The notes below the pieces were generated by a model. The model saw only the letters and a list, made by a program, of their open reading frames with translations. It ran no database searches and had not been told where the DNA came from. A DNA stretch of 5,898 nt from Deltaproteobacteria bacterium (GTDB lineage: Bacteria; Desulfobacterota; Syntrophobacteria; BM002): the NCBI GenBank assembly GCA_017861095.1, contig JAGFXI010000131.1, forward strand, positions 1 through 5,898, read 5' to 3'. The position numbers and the translations under genes are program-made. Shown in pieces: positions 1-4,488 of the stretch (position 1 is the first letter of the stretch; the number at the start of each line of letters is the position of its first letter).

Positions 1-33
1 AACCATGAAGCCATGACTGGAGATACCTCTCTT

Positions 34-70
34 AATGCCTAGAGTGCCTATAGTTACCTAAAGTGCCTAA
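34..70. repeat. Cluster of imperfect 9-nt tandem repeats
   Basis: Four near-tandem 9-nt units can be read directly: aatgcctag (34-42), agtgcctat (43-51), agttaccta (52-60) and, after one extra base, agtgcctaa (62-70). The consensus is about AGTGCCTAN. A further lone unit, agtgcatag, sits at 111-119. The stretch is much more AT-rich than the coding DNA and has no credible ORF. It may be the tail of a longer array that begins before the window. Function is unknown. Confidence 0.6.
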
Positions 71-150
71 ATTTATCAGCTTTAATGCAAAAATATAACA
101 TCCCTCTTTAAGTGCATAGGTGCAACGACCCGCTGCCATTGTATTCGCCG

Positions 151-177
151 GGTTGACGGGGAATCAACCTGCAGGTT
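151..177. promoter_or_regulatory. Overlapping inverted repeats, possible operator
   Basis: AACCTGCAGGTT at 166-177 is a perfect 12-bp palindrome. It overlaps a second inverted repeat whose arms are GGTTGA (151-156) and TCAACC (164-169). The palindrome lies just upstream of the best promoter candidate, and between the -35-like TTGACG (153-158) and -10-like TAGCAT (177-182) of a second, weaker promoter candidate. This position would suit an operator for a dimeric regulator of the aminotransferase/omega-amidase pair. No regulator gene is visible nearby, so this is inference from symmetry and position alone. Confidence 0.35.
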
Positions 178-193
178 AGCATACCTGGGCGCC

Positions 194-223
194 TTGACCC
201 CGGGGCACCCCTTTCCCTATAGT
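194..223 (+). promoter_or_regulatory. Candidate sigma70-type promoter for the aminotransferase/omega-amidase pair
   Basis: TTGACC (194-199) matches five of six bases of the -35 consensus and TATAGT (218-223) matches five of six of the -10, with an 18-nt spacer. Transcription would start near 230, giving a leader of about 60 nt before the GTG start at 294. It is the strongest promoter-like pair upstream of the operon. It rests on pattern only, and the host's sigma factor preferences are unknown. Confidence 0.5.
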
Positions 224-293
224 AGCCCCCGTATTGTGGAGCCCTGAAAACCATATCGCCCGCGGAATACAACCGAGTGAGGAGATGCAGGCG

Positions 294-1478
294 GTGGAGA
301 GAGCAAGAGGAGGTCGAACCCGGGAGGTCGCGGTCCAGGCCCTTCGCCCCTTCGGCACTACGATTTTCACCGAGATGACCAGCCTCGCCATGAAATGGAG
401 TGCTGTCAACCTCTCCCAAGGCTATCCGGATTTTGACGGCCCCGATGAGATCAAGGCCAAGGCGGCTGAGGCGATTCTCCGCGGTCCCAACCAGTATGCG
501 CCGTCCATCGGGATACCCGCAATCCGCCAGGCGGTGGCCCGCAAGATGAAACACTTCTACGGGGTGGATGTTGACCCGGACAACGAGGTGACCGTCACCT
601 CCGGCGCTACCGAGGGTTTATGCGCCACCCTCCTCGCCATTCTGGAGCCGGGCGATGAGATCATCCTCCTCGAGCCTTCCTATGACACCTACCCTCCTAT
701 CGCCTCACTGGTGGGGGCTCAGATTCGCTACGTCGCCCTTGAGCGTCCCGATTTCGCCTTGCCGCAAAGGGAGCTCGTGAAGGCCTTCGGCCCCAGGACC
801 AAGGCCATCGTGGTCAACAATCCCCAAAATCCCTGCGGCAAGGCCTTCACCCGGGACGAGCTCGCCTTCATCGCTTCTCTGTGCGAGAAGTACGATGCCT
901 ACGTCATCGGCGACGAGGTATACGAGCACCTCGTGTACGAGGGCCGAGAGCACGCTACCCTGCTCAGCGTGCCAGAGCTCCGAGATCGTGCCTTCGTCGT
1001 CTCCTCCACGGCGAAGACCTTCTCCATGACCGGATGGAAGATCGGCTATGTGGTGGCTGCACCGGAGCTGAGCCGGGCGGTACGGATGAGTCACCAGTTC
1101 ATCACCTTCTGCGGTCAGCCGCCCTTGCAGGAGGCGATGGCCTTCGCCATGAACCTTCCCGACAGCTACTATCGCGAATTTCTCGCCGATTACAGCCGGA
1201 AACGCGACTGGCTCTGCGATGCCCTCGCAAGCCTGGGCTTCCGGGTCTACCCGCCGGAGGGGGCCTACTACGTCCTGGTGGATATCACCTCCATCGGGTT
1301 CGAGGACGATTTGGAATTCTGCCGCATGCTCCCGGAGCGGGCCGGAGTGGCCGCCATCCCTTGCTCCCTCTTCTGGAAAGACCGTTGGCAGGGGCGCGAG
1401 CTCGTCCGGTTCTGCTTCTGCAAAAAGGACGAGACCCTCGACGAGGGGATCAGGCGGCTCAGGAGGTGGCTGACGTGA
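294..1478 (+). CDS. PLP-dependent class I/II aminotransferase (methionine/glutamine transaminase type)
   Basis: This 394-aa cytosolic fold-type I aminotransferase closely resembles E. coli YbdL (methionine aminotransferase) and kynurenine/glutamine transaminases. Numbering from the GTG at 294, the family N-terminal motif FGTTIFTEM is at about 20-28 and NLSQGYPDFDGP at about 39-50. SGATEG (103-108) should hold the PLP phosphate, N179 lies in NPQNP, D207 and Y210 lie in GDEVYEH, and the PLP Schiff-base lysine is K241 in SSTAKTFSMTGWK. R372 in LVRFCFCKK should bind the substrate carboxylate. Length is normal for the family and nothing key is missing. The GTG start is chosen because AGGAG (280-284) sits 9 nt upstream. 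An in-frame ATG at 285 abuts that same AGGAG and so has no usable ribosome site, and a TTG at 234 would add a poorly conserved extension. The gene overlaps the next by 4 nt. Its omega-amidase partner suggests glutamine (or methionine) and an alpha-keto acid such as 2-oxo-4-methylthiobutanoate as substrates. The exact specificity cannot be read from the sequence. Confidence 0.93.
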   Translation: MERARGGRTREVAVQALRPFGTTIFTEMTSLAMKWSAVNLSQGYPDFDGPDEIKAKAAEAILRGPNQYAPSIGIPAIRQAVARKMKHFYGVDVDPDNEVTVTSGATEGLCATLLAILEPGDEIILLEPSYDTYPPIASLVGAQIRYVALERPDFALPQRELVKAFGPRTKAIVVNNPQNPCGKAFTRDELAFIASLCEKYDAYVIGDEVYEHLVYEGREHATLLSVPELRDRAFVVSSTAKTFSMTGWKIGYVVAAPELSRAVRMSHQFITFCGQPPLQEAMAFAMNLPDSYYREFLADYSRKRDWLCDALASLGFRVYPPEGAYYVLVDITSIGFEDDLEFCRMLPERAGVAAIPCSLFWKDRWQGRELVRFCFCKKDETLDEGIRRLRRWLT

Positions 1479-2296
1479 GAGTTGTCGCAGCACAGATGGA
1501 TCTGGTTTGGCACGACCGCGCCGCCAATCACGCCAGAGCGCGCGAGCTGGCCGAGGATGCCAGGCGACAGGACGCGGAGCTCCTCGTCTTTCCGGAGATG
1601 TTCGCCACGGGATTCTCCATGGACACCTCCGTCACCGCCGAGCCCCTGGACGGCCCCACTCCTACCTTCCTTCGCACTCTGGCCCGCGATCTCGAGATGG
1701 CCGTTGTGGGCGGCTTCGTTCTCGCCCGCTCCCCCGACGCCCGGCCCCTGAACGTCGCTCTGGCCGTTGATCGCCGGGGCGAGCACCTGGCGCTCTATGC
1801 CAAGATGCACCTCATCGCCCTCCTCGGGGAAGACGGCAGCTACGAGCGCGGAGAGGGGCCAGTCCCCTTCGACCTGGGACCGGTCCGCGCAGCGGCTTTT
1901 GTCTGCTACGATCTCCGCTTTCCCGAACTCTTCCGCGCCGTCGTCGATGTGTGCGGCCTCGTCATGGTCATCGCGTCCTGGCCTGCAACCCGACAGCTTC
2001 ACTGGGATCTCCTCCTCCAGGCCCGAGCCGTGGAAGGCCAGTGCTTCGTTGTGGGAGTGAACCGAGTGGGCGAAGGGGGAGGATATATCTTTGCCGGCGG
2101 TTCCGCTATTATCGACCCCCTGGGTCAGGTCCTCGCCAGCGCCGGGAATGAGGAGAGACTCGTCATCGCCGACCTGAACCCGGCGGAGGTCACCGAGGTT
2201 CGTGCCACTCTTCCTTTCCTCAGAGACCGGAGACCCCAGCTCTTCCGCGACGCCGCCGAGCGAGCCGCCGCAAACACCAGCAAGAGAGCCTCATAG
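1475..2296 (+). CDS. Omega-amidase (YafV/NIT2-type carbon-nitrogen hydrolase)
   Basis: This 273-aa member of the nitrilase superfamily has the complete catalytic set: E41 in VFPEMFATGF, K110 in YAKMHL, second glutamate E119 (LLGEDGSY) and nucleophile C144 in VCYDLRFPELFR. ASWPATRQLHW (about 167-177) and the later VGVNRVG (about 193-199) are shared with E. coli YafV, a 2-oxoglutaramate amidase. The expected reaction is 2-oxoglutaramate (or 2-oxosuccinamate) plus water giving 2-oxoglutarate (or oxaloacetate) plus ammonia, in the cytosol. The GTG at 1475 is chosen because it gives the family N-terminus (VRVVAAQMDLVW) and AGGAGG (1461-1466) lies 8 nt upstream, inside the preceding gene. The start codon overlaps the upstream stop as GTGA, so translation is probably coupled. 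Upstream sequence in the same frame is open but has no family similarity and is a shadow of the aminotransferase. The C-terminal tail (about 258-273, Ala/Arg-rich) is variable. Other amidase substrates remain possible. Confidence 0.93.
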   Translation: MRVVAAQMDLVWHDRAANHARARELAEDARRQDAELLVFPEMFATGFSMDTSVTAEPLDGPTPTFLRTLARDLEMAVVGGFVLARSPDARPLNVALAVDRRGEHLALYAKMHLIALLGEDGSYERGEGPVPFDLGPVRAAAFVCYDLRFPELFRAVVDVCGLVMVIASWPATRQLHWDLLLQARAVEGQCFVVGVNRVGEGGGYIFAGGSAIIDPLGQVLASAGNEERLVIADLNPAEVTEVRATLPFLRDRRPQLFRDAAERAAANTSKRAS

Positions 2297-2303
2297 GCCC
2301 CAA

Positions 2304-2604
2304 CCCGCATTATGCACGGGACGCCTGTTGCGCCTGCGGATCTGGCCGTCCTTCTCCCCGAGCGGTAGACTCTGTTCGAATGGCGCGAGACAGGGATGGT
2401 CTATGAGGCAAAGCGCATCCGGAGCCACTACATTCCTTTGCTGGCAGCGAGGCTTCCCGGATTTTGTGCGCCTCTCCGCTACAGCGGCAAGCCTCACTCG
2501 ATACTATTAATGCCGCGATCACGCCCCGGCGTGACGCCTTTGCCGAATAGACTTCCCTGCCGTAGTCCACTCCATCGCCGTAGGCGACTCGTGCATAATG
2601 CGGG
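2304..2604. mobile_element. Non-autonomous inverted-repeat element (MITE-like or IS remnant)
   Basis: The left end CCCGCATTATGCACG (2304-2318) is matched by its exact reverse complement at 2590-2604. After a short mismatch the symmetry resumes, with CGCCT at 2322-2326 against AGGCG at 2582-2586, then GCG at 2330-2332 against CGC at 2576-2578. About 24 of 29 terminal positions therefore pair. The 301-bp body has no convincing gene: its ORFs on both strands are short, start inside the element and show no recognised motif. This is the architecture of a MITE or a deleted insertion sequence whose transposase is elsewhere. No clear target-site duplication flanks it (CCAA on the left, CTAG on the right), so the insertion is old, the family makes no duplication, or the boundaries shift slightly. 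The element accounts for nearly the whole gap between the convergent omega-amidase and VUT genes. The transposase family cannot be assigned from sequence alone. Confidence 0.7.
2519..2534. repeat. Short GC-rich hairpin inside the inverted-repeat element
   Basis: TCACGCC (2519-2525) and GGCGTGA (2528-2534) form a 7-bp perfect inverted repeat with only two bases between the arms, so in practice a 6-bp stem with a 4-nt loop. No T-run follows on either strand, so it is not a typical intrinsic terminator, although it lies between two convergent genes. It may be part of the element's internal structure. Confidence 0.4.
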
Positions 2605-3306
2605 CTAGTCTCTCAGCGAGAAGGGATTGAACCTCGTGGTGTGATCGTAGACGTCGAGCCCTTCCTTCGTTTTCAGGAATTTCACTACCGCATAGGTAAG
2701 GGGCGTTGCGACCGCCTCGTAGGCGGACTTCGCCATCCACTGGGTGATCACCGCCGAGGCGAGTCCGGCTGCGGGAATCATGCCCGCAAAGGCAAGGGTC
2801 ATGAAGACAAGCGAATCCAGCCCTTGTCCCACCAAGGTGGAACCGATGGTCCGGCTCCAGAGCCATCGCCCCCGTGTGGCTATCTTCATCTTGGCGAGGA
2901 CAAAGGAGTTGGCGAACTCACCGACGAGATAGGCGAGAAAGGATGCGGCGAGGATCCTGGGCGCATAGCCCAGAATTCGCTCATAGGCGGCCTGTCCGTC
3001 CCAGAAGGAAGCCGCAGGCAGGACCTGGGCGGCGACTATGGCGACGACGACGAGGAGGTTGGAGAGAAATCCGAGCCAGATCACCCGCCGCGCCTCCCGG
3101 TAGCCGTAGACCTCGGTGAGGACGTCCCCCAGGATGTAACTCACCGGGAAGATGATGACGGCGGCAGGCACGGTGAGGCCGAAGATATCCACCAACTTTA
3201 CGGCGATGATGTTTGCGGTCACGAGGCAGATGATGAAGAGAGCAACAACGAGGACAAACCACGACGAGTATCCGGCACAACGGTGACGCTGTTCCAGACC
3301 GCCCAA
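2605..3306 (-). CDS. yhhQ: VUT-family (YhhQ/QPTR) queuosine-precursor transporter
   Basis: This 233-aa inner-membrane protein has about six hydrophobic helices (roughly residues 16-38, 45-60, 76-97, 117-137, 160-180 and 183-210). It carries the VUT family signature FPVSYILGDVLTEVYGYREARRV at about 53-75. The C-terminal DVYDHTTRFNPFSL ending is also typical of the family. YhhQ imports the queuosine precursors preQ0/preQ1 for tRNA modification. Some family members have other purine-like substrates, so the cargo is inferred. The TTG start at 3306 is supported by GGGAG six bases upstream and by length. Shortly downstream the first transmembrane helix begins, which leaves little room for a later start. 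The TAG stop abuts the inverted-repeat element exactly. The gene follows the small Cys protein by 98 nt in the same direction and may be read from that operon, though a GC-rich inverted repeat lies between them. No preQ1 riboswitch is recognisable upstream. Confidence 0.9.
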   Translation of the reverse strand: MGGLEQRHRCAGYSSWFVLVVALFIICLVTANIIAVKLVDIFGLTVPAAVIIFPVSYILGDVLTEVYGYREARRVIWLGFLSNLLVVVAIVAAQVLPAASFWDGQAAYERILGYAPRILAASFLAYLVGEFANSFVLAKMKIATRGRWLWSRTIGSTLVGQGLDSLVFMTLAFAGMIPAAGLASAVITQWMAKSAYEAVATPLTYAVVKFLKTKEGLDVYDHTTRFNPFSLRD

Positions 3307-3335
3307 GGATTTCTCCCAAATGAACGAGTCTCTTC

Positions 3336-3367
3336 AACCCCCCTTTCGCAAGAAGGGGTTGGGGGGG
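3336..3367. repeat. C-run/G-run inverted repeat between two minus-strand genes
   Basis: On the plus strand a run of six C (3338-3343) followed by TTT is mirrored by AAGGGG (3353-3358) and then a run of seven G (3361-3367). Two alternative stems are possible. The shorter pairs CCCCTT with AAGGGG across a 7-nt loop, and the longer pairs the C run with the outer G run. No T-tract follows in the direction of transcription, so it is not a standard terminator. It resembles the C-rich/G-rich palindromic repeats scattered between genes in many environmental bacterial genomes. It may weaken read-through into the VUT gene. Confidence 0.5.
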
Positions 3368-3404
3368 ATTTCCCGGTCAATGGCCTAGGTGAACTGCATG
3401 GCGG

Positions 3405-3746
3405 CTATACCACGTGGTGGATGTCGTCAAAAGGATCGGGTGGGATGTGCACGCTCATGAGCTTCCACATGTTCCGCCGGAAATAGCAGATCTCGCTCAC
3501 TTCACATTGGAGCATGATTTTCCCGCGGCCGCCCTCTTTGAGGACCTTCGCCAGCCTATTGAAGACGCTGATGATCTCTTGGGGAGTGTCTTCAATCTCC
3601 CTCGCTCCGGTAAGCTCGAGCCGCTCGGCCTCGGGGTCGTAGTACACGTAGTCGAAAAGACCCCGCAGGAACTTCTCAATCTTCTTGAAGTCGCCCTTGG
3701 TCACACCGGCAAAATTCCCACAGTGCAGGCTACAGGTGCTTTTCAT
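3405..3746 (-). CDS. Small unrecognised protein with CxxxC N-terminus
   Basis: I do not recognise this 113-aa protein. It has no signal peptide or transmembrane segment and looks like a soluble mixed alpha/beta domain. The N-terminus MKSTCSLHCGNF contains C5 and C9 (CxxxC), and two more cysteines follow at C81 and C87 (LQCEVSEICYF). Between them lie an amphipathic segment (FKKIEKFLRGLFDYVYYD, about 20-37), an acidic stretch and a second predicted helix with KVLKEGG. The tail MSVHIPPDPFDDIHHVV is rich in Pro, Asp and His. Four Cys plus the terminal His pair could bind a metal or do thiol chemistry, but this is inference. The ATG start has AGGGGG five bases upstream. The gene follows the DsrE2-family gene by 58 nt on the same strand, which suggests one transcript and perhaps a shared role in sulfur or thiol handling. 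The reading frame is uninterrupted and its codon use resembles its neighbours, so I believe it is real. Confidence 0.65.
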   Translation of the reverse strand: MKSTCSLHCGNFAGVTKGDFKKIEKFLRGLFDYVYYDPEAERLELTGAREIEDTPQEIISVFNRLAKVLKEGGRGKIMLQCEVSEICYFRRNMWKLMSVHIPPDPFDDIHHVV

Positions 3747-3804
3747 CGCTGCCCCCTGTCTCTTTCCGGGTGGGATGAGTTCCCGCCGCTGGAATCATGG
3801 TTTT

Positions 3805-4251
3805 TCAGGTGAACATGTTGATGGCGCACTGGCTGGCGATCTTGAGATATTGCTCGGCGTTCATTACCTGGACGCCTTCGCGGAGATCGTCCTCCGTCAG
3901 CTTCATCATATCCATGGTCATCCTGCAGGCCACGAGATGGATCCCTTCGAGTTGGGCGACCTCAAGGAGCTCTTCCACGTCGGGAATATTTGCTTCCTCG
4001 ATCTGCTTCTTCATCATCCCCGTTGCCATCGCCGCCATACCGGGAATGGCCCCCAAGAACCCAGGCGGATGGAATTTCACTTTGGCGAGAAACCCCTTTC
4101 TGACGATGTTTATGCCCATGAAGGTGTAGAAAATGGTCGCCTCGTGGCCGAGTCGCACGGAGTTGATGGCCAGGATGAGGGACGGATAGGCCCCATCTAG
4201 GGTACCCCGCGAACAGATGAAGGTATACTTTTGCTTGGCCTTTTCTTCCAT
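3805..4251 (-). CDS. DsrE2-family (DsrE/DsrF/DrsH-like) protein
   Basis: This 148-aa protein matches the DsrE2 branch of the DsrE/F superfamily (COG2210-like). The N-terminal strand and loop SRGTLDGAYPSLILA are at about 14-28, FYTFMGINIV at 41-50, and a Gly/Met-rich middle (IPGMAAMATGMMKKQIEEA) at about 69-87. The hallmark VACRMTMDMM is at about 107-116, with C109 the probable reactive cysteine. Family members bind or transfer sulfane sulfur or act with rhodanese-type sulfurtransferases, and some are membrane-associated. Here no clear transmembrane helix is seen. R14 stands where I recall many relatives having lysine before GTLD, and extra cysteines are present at C13 and C142. The ATG is supported by an excellent AGGAGG four bases upstream. 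It heads a probable two- or three-gene minus-strand transcript with the small Cys protein. No dsrAB, tusA or rhodanese gene is in the window, so the sulfur role is a family-level inference. Confidence 0.87.
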   Translation of the reverse strand: MEEKAKQKYTFICSRGTLDGAYPSLILAINSVRLGHEATIFYTFMGINIVRKGFLAKVKFHPPGFLGAIPGMAAMATGMMKKQIEEANIPDVEELLEVAQLEGIHLVACRMTMDMMKLTEDDLREGVQVMNAEQYLKIASQCAINMFT

Positions 4252-4269
4252 GTGCCCTCCTCTGTATCC

Positions 4270-4287
4270 CGCCCGCCTCCGCGGGCG
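4270..4287. promoter_or_regulatory. GC-rich hairpin in the leader of the DsrE2-family gene
   Basis: CGCCCGC (4270-4276) and GCGGGCG (4281-4287) form a perfect 7-bp stem with a 4-nt loop. On the coding (minus) strand the loop reads GGAG. It lies about 10 nt before the true AGGAGG ribosome site of the DsrE2-family gene. There is no T-run after it, so it is unlikely to be a terminator. It could stabilise the transcript 5' end or affect translation, or simply be a dispersed repeat. Confidence 0.4.
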
Positions 4288-4367
4288 AGTGTTATCTACG
4301 CCGAAGACTAAGAGCCTTGTGCTTACAGTATCTGTCCTGATGGGATAGGAGAAAAGTCATGGAGATC

Positions 4368-4395
4368 ATGATACCGTATTTGTCCCGAGGAACAA
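4368..4395 (-). promoter_or_regulatory. Weak candidate promoter for the DsrE2-family gene
   Basis: Read on the minus strand, TTGTTC (4395-4390) is followed after 16 nt by TATCAT (4373-4368). The -10 matches five of six consensus bases but the -35 only three. It is the best pair I can see in the 237-bp spacer between the GlcD-type gene and the DsrE2-family gene. The spacer is long enough that the downstream genes probably have their own promoter. Confidence 0.3.
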
Positions 4396-4437
4396 GTCAT
4401 TTCAGAGCAACCCCCGCCCTTTTGCGGAAACCTCGGG
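4384..4437. repeat. Seven-base inverted repeat in the spacer after the GlcD-type gene
   Basis: CCCGAGG (4384-4390) and CCTCGGG (4431-4437) are perfect reverse complements separated by 40 nt. The interior contains a short CCGC/GCGG pairing that could close part of the loop. The long loop and absence of a T-tract make an intrinsic terminator unlikely. It overlaps the -35 of the weak promoter candidate, so a regulatory role is possible but unproven. Confidence 0.3.
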
Positions 4438-4450
4438 CGAATTATCCTGC

Positions 4451-4480
4451 TCCGTGTTCATCTGTGCAAATCCGTGTCGT
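4451..4480. repeat. Three-unit 10-nt tandem repeat
   Basis: Three consecutive 10-nt units read tccgtgttca, tctgtgcaaa and tccgtgtcgt. Each starts TCYGTG and ends in four variable bases. It lies 9 nt beyond the stop codon of the GlcD-type gene. Sequences of this style (alternating CCGTGTTCA and CTGTG blocks) recur between genes in many environmental bacteria, from memory. No function is evident. Confidence 0.5.
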
Positions 4481-4488
4481 ATCCCGTC

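Noticed and set aside
108..554. 148-codon minus-strand ORF covering the leader and 5' end of the aminotransferase gene
   Set aside because: It has no recognised domain, half of it is antisense to the conserved N-terminus of the aminotransferase, and the rest crosses the promoter region.
881..1474. In-frame 5' extension of the omega-amidase frame (about 198 codons)
   Set aside because: The extension overlaps the aminotransferase out of frame, is Arg/Pro-rich shadow sequence, and the family N-terminus begins exactly at the GTG at 1475.
705..1493. Long open frame on the minus strand (262 codons)
   Set aside because: It lies wholly antisense to the aminotransferase, whose catalytic motifs are unmistakable. 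The antisense translation has no recognisable domain.
2396..2608. 70-codon plus-strand ORF inside the inverted-repeat element, and two minus-strand ORFs there
   Set aside because: They have no ribosome site, recognisable motif or transposase similarity, and the plus-strand ORF runs through the right terminal repeat. They are best seen as chance frames in non-coding element DNA.
3353..3367. Potential G-quadruplex
   Set aside because: Only two G runs (4 and 7) are adjacent, giving three usable tracts at most, which is not enough for an intramolecular quadruplex.
3307..3404. Possible preQ1 riboswitch upstream of the VUT transporter gene
   Set aside because: VUT genes often have one, so I looked, but neither the compact class I pseudoknot pattern nor another known aptamer core is recognisable. 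Only the C/G-rich inverted repeat is present.
3409..3418. ACCACGTGGT, a perfect 10-bp palindrome
   Set aside because: It lies within the final His-His-Val-Val codons of the small Cys protein gene, and the codons explain it. There is no supporting context for a binding site.
3685..4200. 171-codon plus-strand ORF
   Set aside because: It is antisense to the DsrE2-family gene and part of the small Cys protein gene. Its His-rich translation is typical of antisense shadows.
4264..4486. GTATCCCG direct repeat at 4264-4271 and 4479-4486 flanking the spacer
   Set aside because: An 8-bp match over about 215 bp could be chance. There are no inverted repeats at the inner edges that would make it a target-site duplication.
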